Positions 15,371 to 24,185 of a stretch of DNA of 39,231 nt are shown here, in pieces; position 1 is the stretch's first letter; each line of letters starts with the position of its first letter. Made by a program: the position numbers and the translations under genes. Below the pieces are notes generated by a model. That model had not been told where the DNA came from. It saw only the letters and a program-made list of their open reading frames with translations, and ran no database searches. The stretch comes from Bacteroidales bacterium UBA1754 (lineage in GTDB: Bacteria > Bacteroidota > Bacteroidia > Bacteroidales > Paludibacteraceae): positions 1 to 39,231 of the forward strand of contig DCHK01000038.1 of NCBI GenBank assembly GCA_002315615.1, in the 5' to 3' direction.

Positions 15371-16606
15371 TTATTCGTTTTCAGGTTCAAATGTTATTGT
15401 TGCCTCGTCAATGTAAAGTGTGCTACCTTCGGCACCATAGAAATAATCTCCTTTGTAACTGGAGGTAAATACAACAGTTAAGTAATATTGCCCATCTTTA
15501 AGTTCTTTGTGGTTTATTTCGCTGTATGGTGCTACAAACTTGAATGGAATTGACACATGGTGGAATTCTGCAGTTTCCAAGTTGTCTTCATTAACAATAT
15601 CTTTGTTATTCCATTTTGCACAAGCTACAATATTTCCTCTTGCACCCGATTTCTCTGGCAATACACTTGTGCCATCAAGCAATATTGGATTTACAATAGT
15701 GCTATCTCTTTTTCCGTCTTTATCAAATGGGCGATACAAAACTGCGTATGCGTCAGGATAGTCGAGTTCCGATAGCACTTCTAATTTTTCATTTGTGAAT
15801 TTATCTCCACGTTTGAATTTGTATGAAAAATTGAAAGAAAGAGGATTTCGGTATGTCAATATACCAAATTTTGTGGAAGTTAATGCGCTCTTCATCGCAT
15901 TGCTTTTGTCAAACGAACCGATAAAGAAATTACCTGCTGCCATTGGCATATTCACCATTTTTCCCAAAGCACCGACAAGCGACGTTCTTAAACATACACA
16001 TTTTCCTCCTTTGCCGTTGTCAACGTGAGTTGTGGGGTATGCGTCAATGCTGGCTTTTTTGTTTGTAATGGCAAATCCTGCATTAGCAGATTCCCAAATT
16101 GTGTCCTTTTCTCCTTCAAAAACATCATATATTTTTTGGTATTGTGCGTTTGTTGGTTCTTTAAAAATAGATGAGTATTCAAATGAGAATATTCTTGAAT
16201 CTCCATTGACTTTAAATACATTGGCTTCTTTCAGTTGGACGGTATAATTTCTAAAATACTTTCCACTTTGAGAGGTTACTGTGTATGTTTGCTTGTATCC
16301 GTTATTTTTTGAGAAAGTAAGTGTAGAACCACTTGTTGGTGTAATTGTGGCACCTTCGGTGGTAGTGAAGGTCGGTGATAGTTGTATTTCGGACGGCATT
16401 TTGCTTAAAAAAACCAATATATTTACCTCATTGCTATTCTTAGAAACTTCAATTGTTTCGCTTCCATAGAGGTACATTGGATCTAAATCGGGAACTGTAC
16501 ACGTAAGAATGTCGGCTTCGGCGTTGGGTGCTTCGTCTTGAATACACGACGAAAGAGCAGAAATGCACAATAGCGATGCGAAAATGATAGTAGATTTTAT
16601 GTTCAT
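15371..16606 (-). CDS. PCMD-domain lipoprotein, 411 aa
   Basis: I choose ATG 16606, since MNIKSTIIFASLLCISALSS then leads to the lipid-acceptor Cys in LSSC followed by IQDE. The longer frame to 16642 adds 12 residues. After the lipid anchor, residues about 30-130 form an Ig-like domain (VNILVFLSKM, IQLSPTFTTTEGATITPTSG, QTYTVTSQSGKYFRNYTVQL). Residues about 170-405 form a jelly-roll of the PCMD (putative carbohydrate metabolism, PF13201) type: IWESANAGFAI, FNFSYKF, AYAVLYRPF, then YYLTVVFTSSYKGDYFYGA and LYIDEATITFE at the end. PCMD proteins are outer-membrane lipoproteins thought to bind glycans. It is the first gene of the operon leading to the barrel and the T9SS cargo. Confidence 0.85.
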   Translation of the reverse strand: MNIKSTIIFASLLCISALSSCIQDEAPNAEADILTCTVPDLDPMYLYGSETIEVSKNSNEVNILVFLSKMPSEIQLSPTFTTTEGATITPTSGSTLTFSKNNGYKQTYTVTSQSGKYFRNYTVQLKEANVFKVNGDSRIFSFEYSSIFKEPTNAQYQKIYDVFEGEKDTIWESANAGFAITNKKASIDAYPTTHVDNGKGGKCVCLRTSLVGALGKMVNMPMAAGNFFIGSFDKSNAMKSALTSTKFGILTYRNPLSFNFSYKFKRGDKFTNEKLEVLSELDYPDAYAVLYRPFDKDGKRDSTIVNPILLDGTSVLPEKSGARGNIVACAKWNNKDIVNEDNLETAEFHHVSIPFKFVAPYSEINHKELKDGQYYLTVVFTSSYKGDYFYGAEGSTLYIDEATITFEPENE

Positions 16607-16630
16607 ATACTCATTTTTGTAAAAGTTGTG

Positions 16631-16638
16631 CAAAGTTA
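16631..16638 (-). promoter_or_regulatory. Promoter -7 box of the PCMD operon
   Basis: TAACTTTG on the minus strand lies 25 nt upstream of the lipoprotein start and matches the -7 consensus. The -33 position is not clear. Confidence 0.6.
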
Positions 16639-16715
16639 GCATAATTTTTCGATAAATAATCTTTTGGTTTGATTTTGGAACACTTGAAAGGGAAAATAGA
16701 ACATTCTGTATAATA

Positions 16716-16750
16716 AATCAGAGCGTTATTTGTTTTATAACGCTCTGATT
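16716..16750 (-). terminator. Perfect 14-bp hairpin after purC
   Basis: AATCAGAGCGTTAT at 16716-16729 pairs perfectly with 16737-16750 around a 7-nt loop. It lies 57 nt past the purC stop. The T-run on either strand is poor, so it may be a weak terminator, an RNA 3' end stabiliser or a protein-binding site. Confidence 0.5.
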
Positions 16751-16807
16751 GTAAGGTGTTTGTTTGTGTAATTGTTGTTTGAAAAAGTTATCAACAATAG
16801 CGCAATT

Positions 16808-17749
16808 TTAACCCAAATATTGATTGATGTTTTCTTCTATTCGTTTGGCAATATCGTTGGTTTGTTCTCTGTTGAATTTTTCGCCAGTGATGTTTTCGTA
16901 CAATTCAATGTATCTTTCGCTGATTTCGGCTACTTTTGCTTCGGTCATTTCAGGTACTTTTTGTCCTTCTTTGCCTTGAAAACCATTTTCCATCAACCAT
17001 TCGCGGACAAATTCTTTTGAGAGTTGTTTTTGAGGTTCGCCTTTTTCAAAACGTTCTTTGTAACCTTCTGCGTAGAAGTAACGGCTTGAATCTGGAGTGT
17101 GAATTTCGTCCATCAAGTATATTTTTCCGTCTTTTTTGCCGAATTCGTATTTTGTATCAACCAAAATCAATCCTCGTTTTGCAGCCATTTCGGTGCCTCG
17201 GTTGAATAGTGCCATTGTGTATTTCTCCAATATCTCGTACTCTTCTTTCGATACAAGTCCTTTAGCAATGATTTCTTCTTTTGAAATGTCGGCATCGTGT
17301 TCGCCAATTTCGGCTTTTGTAGTAGGTGTGATAATTGGAGTTGGGAATTTTTGGTTTTCTTTCATTCCTTCAGGAATTTTTACACCGCAAATTTCGCGTG
17401 CGCCGGCTTTGTAACTGCGCCACGCACTTCCACAAAGGTAGCCACGTACAATCATTTCTACTGGATATCCTTCGCAACGAAGTCCTACGGTTACCATAGG
17501 GTCTGGCGTCGCCAATTTCCAGTTAGGGCAAATGTCGGTTGTGGCATCAAGAAATTTTGCTGCAATTTGGTTCAACATCTGACCTTTGAATGGAATTCCT
17601 TTTGGCAAGATTACATCAAAAGCAGAAATACGGTCGGTAGCAACCATTACAAGTGTGTCGTTGTTGATTGAATAAACATCGCGAACTTTTCCGTGATAAA
17701 CATTTGTTTGACCTTTAAAATTAAAGTCGGTCTTTGTTAAAGCATTCAT
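16808..17749 (-). CDS. purC: SAICAR synthetase (purine biosynthesis)
   Basis: Phosphoribosylaminoimidazole-succinocarboxamide synthase joins aspartate to CAIR using ATP in de novo purine synthesis, in the cytosol. The 313-residue length and sequence match the longer form found in Bacteroidota and yeast rather than the 237-residue E. coli enzyme. Visible signatures are the ATP-binding HGKVRDVY, the substrate loop TDRISAFDV, VRGYLCGSAWRSY, LVDTKYEFG and MDEIHTPDSSRY. The gene lies 58 nt downstream of the phoH-like gene. The gap holds A-rich repeat words (TTAAACGAT, ATTAAACAT on the minus strand) also found upstream of uppS. Confidence 0.95.
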   Translation of the reverse strand: MNALTKTDFNFKGQTNVYHGKVRDVYSINNDTLVMVATDRISAFDVILPKGIPFKGQMLNQIAAKFLDATTDICPNWKLATPDPMVTVGLRCEGYPVEMIVRGYLCGSAWRSYKAGAREICGVKIPEGMKENQKFPTPIITPTTKAEIGEHDADISKEEIIAKGLVSKEEYEILEKYTMALFNRGTEMAAKRGLILVDTKYEFGKKDGKIYLMDEIHTPDSSRYFYAEGYKERFEKGEPQKQLSKEFVREWLMENGFQGKEGQKVPEMTEAKVAEISERYIELYENITGEKFNREQTNDIAKRIEENINQYLG

Positions 17750-17789
17750 TTTTTATCGTTTAATTATTTTATGTTTAATCGTTAATAAA

Positions 17790-17822
17790 TTTCTAATTTC
17801 TAACTCCTCATTTCTCATTATC
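17790..17822 (-). repeat. Degenerate 7-bp tandem repeat (b)
   Basis: Read on the minus strand the units are AATGAGA, AATGAGG, AGTTAGA and AATTAGA, the same vocabulary as array (a) at 1695-1725. The array overlaps the last codons and the stop of the phoH-like gene (stop at 17808). Confidence 0.6.
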
Positions 17823-18755
17823 TTTCGCCTTTTCGTATGCTTCTACTATGCGTTGCACAAGTTTGTGGCGCACGATGTCGCCTTTGTCAAATTCGATTTT
17901 TGCAATGCCTTTCACGTTGCGCAATACTTCGAGTGCTTCGCGTAGTCCAGATTTTTGCGAGGTTGGCAAGTCTATTTGAGTCATATCGCCCGTTACAATC
18001 ATTTTCGACTGCATTCCCATACGCGTGAGGAACATCTTAATTTGTTGTGTAGTAGTGTTTTGTGCTTCGTCAAGAATGATTATCGCATCGTTTAGTGTAC
18101 GACCACGCATAAATGCCAAGGGTGCAATTTGTATCACACCGTTTTCCATGTGGTCTTTTAGTTTTGCACCAGGAATCATATCTTGCAGTGCGTCGTATAG
18201 TGGTTGCAAGTAAGGGTCGATTTTTTCTTTCATATCGCCAGGCAAAAAGCCCAGTTTCTCGCCCGCTTCGACGGCAGGACGTGAAAGAATAATCTTTTTT
18301 ACTTCTTTGTTTTTCAGCGCTTTTACTGCGAGTGCAATAGCAGTATAAGTTTTTCCACTTCCAGCAGGACCAATGGCAAAAAGCAAATCGTTTTTTTGAA
18401 ATTCTTCTGCCAATTTTCGTTGATTTTCGGTTCGTGCAGTAATTGGTTTGCCGTTTATTCCGTACAAAATTAAATTGTCGGCGGGTTTTACTTCGTCGGG
18501 TGCGCTTCCTTTGCTTATGCTGATTATGTTTTCGGCAGATAGTCTGTTAAATTCCACACAGTATTTCAAAAGTTGCTCCATTGCACTCTCGAACTGACGC
18601 ATTTCTGCATCGCTTCCTGTGGCTTTTATAAGGCACCCACGCGAGTGTATTTTTAGTTTTGGATATAAATCTTTCAGCAAGACAATATTTTCATTGTTCA
18701 CGCCAAGAAAAATGGTGGGGTCCACCTCGTCGAGTGTATATATCCGTTCGGTCAT
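17808..18755 (-). CDS. phoH: PhoH-like ATPase
   Basis: This 315-residue cytosolic protein belongs to the PhoH/YbeZ P-loop family, thought to act in RNA processing and ribosome maturation, often with the endonuclease YbeY. The Walker A motif GPAGSGKT is at residues 129-136, followed by ILSRPAVEAGEKLGFLPGD, the Walker B-like AIIILDEAQNTT and the sensor region MIVTGDMTQIDLP. The N-terminal 100 residues are the usual KH-like part. It lies 50 nt after murI on the same strand. The final three codons before the stop fall within the heptamer repeat array (b), so the extreme C-terminus may have been set by repeat insertion. Confidence 0.93.
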   Translation of the reverse strand: MTERIYTLDEVDPTIFLGVNNENIVLLKDLYPKLKIHSRGCLIKATGSDAEMRQFESAMEQLLKYCVEFNRLSAENIISISKGSAPDEVKPADNLILYGINGKPITARTENQRKLAEEFQKNDLLFAIGPAGSGKTYTAIALAVKALKNKEVKKIILSRPAVEAGEKLGFLPGDMKEKIDPYLQPLYDALQDMIPGAKLKDHMENGVIQIAPLAFMRGRTLNDAIIILDEAQNTTTQQIKMFLTRMGMQSKMIVTGDMTQIDLPTSQKSGLREALEVLRNVKGIAKIEFDKGDIVRHKLVQRIVEAYEKAKDNEK

Positions 18756-18805
18756 TTATTGTTGTTGTAAAAACAATGCGAAGATATAAATTATTTAGGA
18801 GTTTT

Positions 18806-19621
18806 TTATAGAATAATTCGTTTGGCTGATATTTTTCTACCTAAAAATATTTCTGCGGAATCGCTGAATTTTGTCTCAGATTCTGTTGTGAAAAATTGTC
18901 GTGTGCCGTTTTTTGTGCATTTCGTTTCCATTTCAGGATGTCGTTGCAAGTACGAGCATAAACTATTTGCTACGATTTCTCCTTGCGATACTATTGTAAT
19001 GTTGCTTGGCGTGAATTTTCTTATTTTTTCGAGCAAAAGAGGGTAGTGTGTGCAACCCAAAACAAACGTATCAATTTGTGAATCAACAGACAAAATATGG
19101 TTGATGTTTTTTTGTATAAAGTAATCTGCTCCTTCGCTACGAAACTCTTTATTTTCGACCAATGGCACCCACATTGAACAAATTTCGCCTGTAACTTTCA
19201 TTTCGGGGTACATTTTGCTGAGTTCTATCGCATACGAGTCCGACTGAATCGTTCCTTCCGTTGCAAAAATGCCTACGTGTCCGTTTCTTGTAATGTTGCC
19301 CAAAACTTCAACTGTAGGACGAATAATGCCCAATACACGCTTGTTCGGGTCAATTAGTGGTAAGTCTTTTTGCTGAATGGTGCGTAGCGCTTTCGCAGAG
19401 GCGGTATTGCAACCAAGAATTACCAATTCGCATCCCATTTCGAAAAGTTTGCAAACTGCTTGTAGCGTAAATTCGTACACAATGTCGAAAGAGCGGTTTC
19501 CGTATGGCGCACGTGCATTGTCGCCCAAATATATATAATCGTATTCGGGAAGCAACTGTGTGAACTGGTTCAAAATTGTCAGTCCACCATAACCAGAGTC
19601 GAAAACGCCGATAGGTGACAT
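18806..19621 (-). CDS. murI: Glutamate racemase
   Basis: The enzyme makes D-glutamate for peptidoglycan from L-glutamate without cofactor. The 271 residues show the full set of family motifs: GVFDSGYGGL with Asp8 and Ser9, YLGDNARAPYGNR, the first catalytic Cys71 in LGCNTASAKAL, GIFATEGTI, and the second catalytic Cys190 in VLGCTHYPLL. It follows the bamA-skp block after a terminator and a 7-bp repeat array that reaches within 2 nt of the start codon. No clear promoter was seen in the gap. The position next to envelope-assembly genes is conserved in Bacteroidota and fits its role in wall synthesis. Confidence 0.95.
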   Translation of the reverse strand: MSPIGVFDSGYGGLTILNQFTQLLPEYDYIYLGDNARAPYGNRSFDIVYEFTLQAVCKLFEMGCELVILGCNTASAKALRTIQQKDLPLIDPNKRVLGIIRPTVEVLGNITRNGHVGIFATEGTIQSDSYAIELSKMYPEMKVTGEICSMWVPLVENKEFRSEGADYFIQKNINHILSVDSQIDTFVLGCTHYPLLLEKIRKFTPSNITIVSQGEIVANSLCSYLQRHPEMETKCTKNGTRQFFTTESETKFSDSAEIFLGRKISAKRIIL

Positions 19622-19623
19622 TT

Positions 19624-19660
19624 AGTTAAGAGTTAAGAGTTAATAGTCAATAGTTGAATT
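19624..19660 (+). repeat. Degenerate 7-bp tandem repeat (c)
   Basis: Units GTTAAGA (twice), GTTAATA, GTCAATA and GTTGAAT form a degenerate 7-bp series that begins 2 nt upstream of the minus-strand murI start codon. Confidence 0.6.
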
Positions 19661-19684
19661 TGTTTTTTGTTCGTAAAATTAAAT

Positions 19685-19717
19685 AAAAAAGAAGATAACG
19701 CAAATGCATTATCTTCT
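19685..19717 (-). terminator. Terminator after the second Skp gene
   Basis: A 9-bp stem (AGAAGATAA at 19690-19698 with 19709-19717) begins 19 nt after the stop at 19736 and is followed by T-runs on the minus strand. It separates the bamA block from murI. Confidence 0.75.
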
Positions 19718-19735
19718 CAATTATGAATGAAAAAT

Positions 19736-20242
19736 TTATAGACCTAATTTTTTCTTTGCAGCAGGCAATACATCAATGCTTTGCGATGAGTAATACAAAA
19801 TTGGAGTTACGCCTTCTTGTATTTCGAAAATGTAAATCAATTTCAGTTCTGCACCGACTTCTGCCAAAGTTTTCTTGATTTTTTCGCTGATAGGAATTTG
19901 TAATTCCATTGCTTTTTTCTGCAAGTTTTCTTGTGCTGTTTGTTGGAATGTCTGCATATTTTCGTACATTTTTTCAACTTCGCTTGTGCGAGATGCGCGA
20001 ATTGCAGGGTCTAATTTTTCTGCTTCTTGTTGCAGTGTTGAGTATTTTGATTGAAATTCAGTTTCTAATTTCTTCATTTCTTCTGCATACATCAACTGAG
20101 TGTCTTCCAATTGTTTTTGTGCAGATTGGTATTCTGGCATAGCCGACATCAGTTCTTGTGTGTTAATGTGTCCAAATTTTAATTCTTGTGCGAATGTAGA
20201 AACTGACATCAAGCACAATACGGCAATCAAAAGTTTTTTCAT
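19736..20242 (-). CDS. Skp/OmpH family periplasmic chaperone (second copy)
   Basis: The protein has 168 residues with a signal peptide (MKKLLIAVLCLMSVSTFAQ). The mature part begins KFGHINTQELMSAMPEY, the OmpH start pattern, then has a long charged coiled coil (about residues 40-115) and ends in a small beta part (LKLIYIFEIQEGVTPILYYSSQSIDV). Skp trimers hold unfolded outer-membrane proteins in the periplasm for BamA. It is 28 nt downstream of a related gene of similar length, and both follow bamA. The paralogs share layout but little sequence, so the duplication is old and the roles may have split. Confidence 0.9.
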   Translation of the reverse strand: MKKLLIAVLCLMSVSTFAQELKFGHINTQELMSAMPEYQSAQKQLEDTQLMYAEEMKKLETEFQSKYSTLQQEAEKLDPAIRASRTSEVEKMYENMQTFQQTAQENLQKKAMELQIPISEKIKKTLAEVGAELKLIYIFEIQEGVTPILYYSSQSIDVLPAAKKKLGL

Positions 20243-20270
20243 TTGTAAAAAGTATAGTTAGTATTAAAAA

Positions 20271-20786
20271 TTATTTTGCGTATCCCATTTCTGCCAAAAC
20301 ATCATCGCTAATGTCGATTTTTGGCGAAGCGAAAATTATGTCAACTCCTGAAGCACGGTCAAGTATGAGTTGGTAACCTTTTAGTTCGCTGATGCTCTTT
20401 ATGGCATTATAAATTTCGTCTTGAATAGGTTTGATTAAACTTTCGCGTTTTTTGTATAGTTCACCTTCTGGTCCGAAATACTTTGAGCGCAATTCGTTTA
20501 ATGATTTTTCTGCATTTACAATTTCTGTCTCGCGCGATTTTTTCATCTCGTCAGAAAGGAAAACGGATTCTGTGTTGTAGTTTTTATACAAAGTTTGAAT
20601 TTGCGTTTGTTTTTCCTTAATCTCGGCTTGCCATTTTGCCGAAACCTGACTTAATTGTTCGTTAGCAGTCTCGTACGACGGAATATTTTTTAAAATATAT
20701 TCCATATCAACCAATGCAAATTTTTGTGCATTTGCAAAACTTACACAACCTAAAAATAGGGCAAAAGCAAGAATTATCTTTTTCAT
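20271..20786 (-). CDS. Skp/OmpH family periplasmic chaperone (first copy)
   Basis: This 171-residue protein has a signal peptide ending FANAQ. Then come KFALVDMEYILKNIPSYETA (the OmpH N-terminal strand and loop), a coiled-coil tentacle region (about 40-125) rich in Lys, Glu and Gln, and a C-terminal strand pair (YQLILDRASGVDIIFASPKIDIS). It probably keeps outer-membrane proteins soluble on their way to the BAM complex encoded just upstream. A TATTTTTG box (minus strand, 20814-20807) in the 79-nt gap to bamA suggests an extra internal promoter for the two chaperones. Confidence 0.92.
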   Translation of the reverse strand: MKKIILAFALFLGCVSFANAQKFALVDMEYILKNIPSYETANEQLSQVSAKWQAEIKEKQTQIQTLYKNYNTESVFLSDEMKKSRETEIVNAEKSLNELRSKYFGPEGELYKKRESLIKPIQDEIYNAIKSISELKGYQLILDRASGVDIIFASPKIDISDDVLAEMGYAK

Positions 20787-20806
20787 AATTTCTAAATTTA
20801 ATTGTA

Positions 20807-20814
20807 CAAAAATA
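20807..20814 (-). promoter_or_regulatory. Possible internal promoter for the Skp pair
   Basis: TATTTTTG on the minus strand, 20 nt upstream of the first Skp start, fits TAnnTTTG. No clear -33 TTTG was found. Confidence 0.4.
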
Positions 20815-20865
20815 AATAAAACTTTCTCGTTAGACTACTGTTCGTTACAAAAAGTTTAATTTTCG

Positions 20866-23439
20866 TTAGAATTCTCTACCCAACACAAAGTGGAATTGAC
20901 TCTTTGAGTATTCCATTGTGCCTTGCACTTCGTCGAAACCATAACCCCAGTCAACACCCATCAGACCAAGCATTGGCATAAAAATACGAATACCAGCACC
21001 CGCAGAGCGTTTCAGTTGGAAAGGATTGAATTCTTTAAAGTCGTACCAACAATTTCCTGCTTCGGCAAAACCAAGTACATAAACCGTCATCGTACCGCCC
21101 GTAACGATAGGGTAGCGCAATTCCATTGTCATTCTTGTGTAGAGGTTACCAATTTGTGTTCCTTTGTCTGCTTGAATTGGCGTTAAAGAACCGTTTTCGT
21201 AACCACGCAGTCCAATGGCTTCTATGGCGTATGCAGAATATGAGTTGGTGGACATACCATCACCACCGACATAGAAAGTTTCGAACGGAGAACGGCGGTT
21301 TTTGTTGTAATAACCCAAGAAACCATATTCGGCACGTCCCATCAATACGAGTTTTTCGTTTTTAGTCAATGGTACGAAAATTTTACCTTTCAATTTCCAT
21401 TTATGATATTCAACCCAACGATACAAATCTTGTTTGCTCATTTGACTATATTCATCGTCAGATTTAGGATTGAACAACGAATATGGAGGCGTGAGTTGTA
21501 CTGATATCGAGAAGTCGGAACCATTAGTTGTATAGTAAGGATTGTTGATAGAACTACGCGCAAAAGTTAAATTGAAATTAAGGTTGTTGGCGTGTCCATC
21601 GGTCAATATAAAGTATTTCCAACTCTTCAAATTGTAATGTTGGTATGCGACTTCGCCATAAAGTGTAAAATAGTCATCAGGCCAACTGAGGCGTGTTCCT
21701 ATACCGATTGATGCACCGAACATTTTGATGAATTTTTCATCGTCATATTCAATGTAACTGCTACTATAATAGTCGTCGCCATAAAGGTAGGAGTAGTAAT
21801 AACTACTTTCGTAGGCGCCACTCGAATAGTAACGGTCGCTTACTCCTGTTTGTTTCGAGAAAAATGCAGAGAAAGATAATGAGTTCGGTCGTTTTCCGCC
21901 TAACCAAGGTTCCAAAAACGAAATGCTGTACGATTGGTAGTATTTTGCGTTTGTTTCGGCACGTAAACTGAGTGTTTGTCCATCGCCTTGTGGAACAATT
22001 CTATATGATGAAGGATTGAAAATGTTTTGCAACGAGAAATTGGTGAATTTCAATCCGATACTTCCTGTTATACCTGTAGAACCATATCCCAAAGAGAGTT
22101 CCACTTGGTCGCTACTCTTTGTCTCGAGGTTGAAGTTGACATCTACAGTTCCGTTTTCCATATCAGGTTGAATGTCTGGTTGCATTTTTTCGGGGTCGAA
22201 ATGTCCCATTTGCGCCAACTCGCGGAAACTTCGTTGCAAATCTGTCTTGCAAAACAATTCGCCTGGTTTTACGCGAAGTTCACGACGTACAACGTGCTCG
22301 AAAACGCGTGTATTTCCTGTGATGTTAATATTATTGATTGTGGCTTGTGCGCCTTCGTACATTCGCATTTCAAGGTCGATGGTATCTCCGTCAACTCGAA
22401 CTTCTACGGGGTCGATGCTGAAAAATAGATAACCATTGTCGAGATAAAGATTGGAAACGGCATCTTCGTCGTTAGACAAACGGTCGTTCAAATACTTTTG
22501 GTTGTAAACATCACCACGTTTTATACGCAAAAGTTGTTGCAGATATTCTGAAGGATACAAAGTATTTCCTACCCAAGTGATGTCGCCAAAGTAATATTTT
22601 TTACCTTCTTCAAGGTTAAGTGAAACGCGTACAAATTTGTCATTTATCTTTGAAACACTATCTGACAATATGCGTGCGTCGCGGTAACCAAGTTCGTTGT
22701 ATTTGTCAATCAACGCCACTTTATCTTCTTTGTATTTGTCTTCTATGTATTTCTTTGTACGGAAGAAAGTAAACAATTTGCCTTTTGGGTTAGTTTTTTT
22801 CATTACCCAATTTATTTTGTTGAAAGAGAGGGCTTTGTTTCCAATTACGTTCAACTCTTTTATCTTTACGCGTCCATTTTTTATGAGTACAATGTCAACA
22901 TCAGTCATTCCACCGTCGGCAGGGCGCTCCAAAATTTTTACTTCGGTATTTAAGAATCCTTTTTCAATAAATTCTTTTTTAATAATGTCTCGAGTGCGGT
23001 TCACTTTGTTTGGAGTGATTTGACCGCCTTTTACCAAACTAATTTTGGGCTCTATTTTTGTTTGTTCCGCTTTTTTGAATCCGTGAAACTCTATTTTGTT
23101 GATTTTCGGTTGGACTTTAAGCGCTATATTGAGCCAAACTTTGCCATCTTCAATTTTTGTAGCGGATATTTCAACGTCCGAAAAAAGTCCTTGTTTCCAA
23201 AATCGTTTGATTGACTTGGTAATGTCATCACCTGGAATCTTTACCTTTTGTCCAACTTTAAGTCCCGAAAAACCAATGATTACGAAGTCCTCATAATTGT
23301 CAGCACCCGAAACGGTGATGTCGGCTATTTCATACTCTCGTGCAGATGAACCATACGAAATTTCGGGCGTTTCTTGTGCGAAAGAAATACCTATCGTAGT
23401 CCAGAGCATTATGAATATAAAAAGTAGTCGTTTCATCAA
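20866..23439 (-). CDS. bamA: Outer-membrane protein assembly factor BamA
   Basis: BamA is the central subunit of the machine that folds beta-barrels into the outer membrane. The 857 residues comprise a signal peptide (ending ISFAQ), POTRA domains from about residue 35 to 440 (for example EYEIADITVSGADNY, KIKELNVIGNKALSF, YFGDITWVGNTLY, ATINNINITGNTRVFEHVVRREL with PGELF) and a C-terminal 16-strand barrel (GSTGITGSIGLKFTNFSL onward). Near the end are EAIGLRGYENG, the conserved barrel RGY/F motif, and the terminal FHFVLGREF with a last Phe. Insertions in the barrel (Tyr/Ser-rich YYSSGAYESSYYYSYLYGDD) look like surface loops. The start overlaps the uppS stop by 4 nt, so they are coupled. Confidence 0.96.
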   Translation of the reverse strand: MMKRLLFIFIMLWTTIGISFAQETPEISYGSSAREYEIADITVSGADNYEDFVIIGFSGLKVGQKVKIPGDDITKSIKRFWKQGLFSDVEISATKIEDGKVWLNIALKVQPKINKIEFHGFKKAEQTKIEPKISLVKGGQITPNKVNRTRDIIKKEFIEKGFLNTEVKILERPADGGMTDVDIVLIKNGRVKIKELNVIGNKALSFNKINWVMKKTNPKGKLFTFFRTKKYIEDKYKEDKVALIDKYNELGYRDARILSDSVSKINDKFVRVSLNLEEGKKYYFGDITWVGNTLYPSEYLQQLLRIKRGDVYNQKYLNDRLSNDEDAVSNLYLDNGYLFFSIDPVEVRVDGDTIDLEMRMYEGAQATINNINITGNTRVFEHVVRRELRVKPGELFCKTDLQRSFRELAQMGHFDPEKMQPDIQPDMENGTVDVNFNLETKSSDQVELSLGYGSTGITGSIGLKFTNFSLQNIFNPSSYRIVPQGDGQTLSLRAETNAKYYQSYSISFLEPWLGGKRPNSLSFSAFFSKQTGVSDRYYSSGAYESSYYYSYLYGDDYYSSSYIEYDDEKFIKMFGASIGIGTRLSWPDDYFTLYGEVAYQHYNLKSWKYFILTDGHANNLNFNLTFARSSINNPYYTTNGSDFSISVQLTPPYSLFNPKSDDEYSQMSKQDLYRWVEYHKWKLKGKIFVPLTKNEKLVLMGRAEYGFLGYYNKNRRSPFETFYVGGDGMSTNSYSAYAIEAIGLRGYENGSLTPIQADKGTQIGNLYTRMTMELRYPIVTGGTMTVYVLGFAEAGNCWYDFKEFNPFQLKRSAGAGIRIFMPMLGLMGVDWGYGFDEVQGTMEYSKSQFHFVLGREF

Positions 23440-24182
23440 ATTTCAGTTTTTAGTTGTTCGCTTGTTTTACCGAAACGACGTTCGCGTTTTTGATAGTCGC
23501 AGATGGCTTCAAAAAATTGTTCCTTGCGAAAATCTGGCCAATTTGTATTGGTGAAGTATAACTCCGAATAAGCAATTTGCCAAAGCAAAAAATTGCTGAT
23601 GCGTGTTTCGCCACTTGTGCGAATGAGCAAATCAGGGTCGGGGAAGTTTTTCGTATTGAGGTATGATGAAAACAATTCGTCGTCGATTTTTTCTGCCGAT
23701 AACTTATTGTCTTTTACATCGTTGGCAATGTTTTTTACTGCTTCGAGTATTTCCCATTTTGAAGAATAACTCAGTGCTAAAATTATTGTCATTCGTTTGC
23801 AATGGGCAGTGCGTTCTAAGCAACCATTAAGTTTGTCAAATACAGGTTTTGGCAGACGTTTGATGTCGCCTATACAACAAAGACGAATGTCGTTTTTGAG
23901 CAATTTTTCGGTCTCTTTTTCTATGGTGGAAACGAGCAATGACATCAGTGCCTCCACTTCGGCTTGCGGACGGTTCCAATTTTCGGTAGAAAAGGCGTAT
24001 GCAGTAAGGTATTTTACGCCGATTTCGACCGCTGCTTCGGTAACATCAGAAAAAGCTGCGGCACCTTCTTTATGCCCGAAAATTCGGTCAAGTCCACGCT
24101 CTTTTGCCCAACGCCCGTTTCCATCCATAATGATGGCAACGTGTTGTGGTACTCGTGTTTTATCTATTTGCTCTTTGAACAT
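23436..24182 (-). CDS. uppS: Undecaprenyl pyrophosphate synthase (isoprenyl transferase)
   Basis: This cis-prenyltransferase makes the C55 lipid carrier for cell-wall and surface glycans from farnesyl-PP and isopentenyl-PP. The 248 residues carry the classic motifs: HVAIIMDGNGRWA with catalytic Asp20, GHKEGAAAF, AYAFSTENWNRP, and near the C-terminus DLLIRTSGETRISNFLLWQIAYSE with the substrate-binding Arg, Ser and Glu. It is upstream of bamA with a 4-nt overlap, an arrangement typical of Bacteroidota. The 167-nt gap to the DUF6089 gene is filled with A-rich tandem repeats. Confidence 0.96.
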   Translation of the reverse strand: MFKEQIDKTRVPQHVAIIMDGNGRWAKERGLDRIFGHKEGAAAFSDVTEAAVEIGVKYLTAYAFSTENWNRPQAEVEALMSLLVSTIEKETEKLLKNDIRLCCIGDIKRLPKPVFDKLNGCLERTAHCKRMTIILALSYSSKWEILEAVKNIANDVKDNKLSAEKIDDELFSSYLNTKNFPDPDLLIRTSGETRISNFLLWQIAYSELYFTNTNWPDFRKEQFFEAICDYQKRERRFGKTSEQLKTEI

Positions 24183-24185
24183 TAG

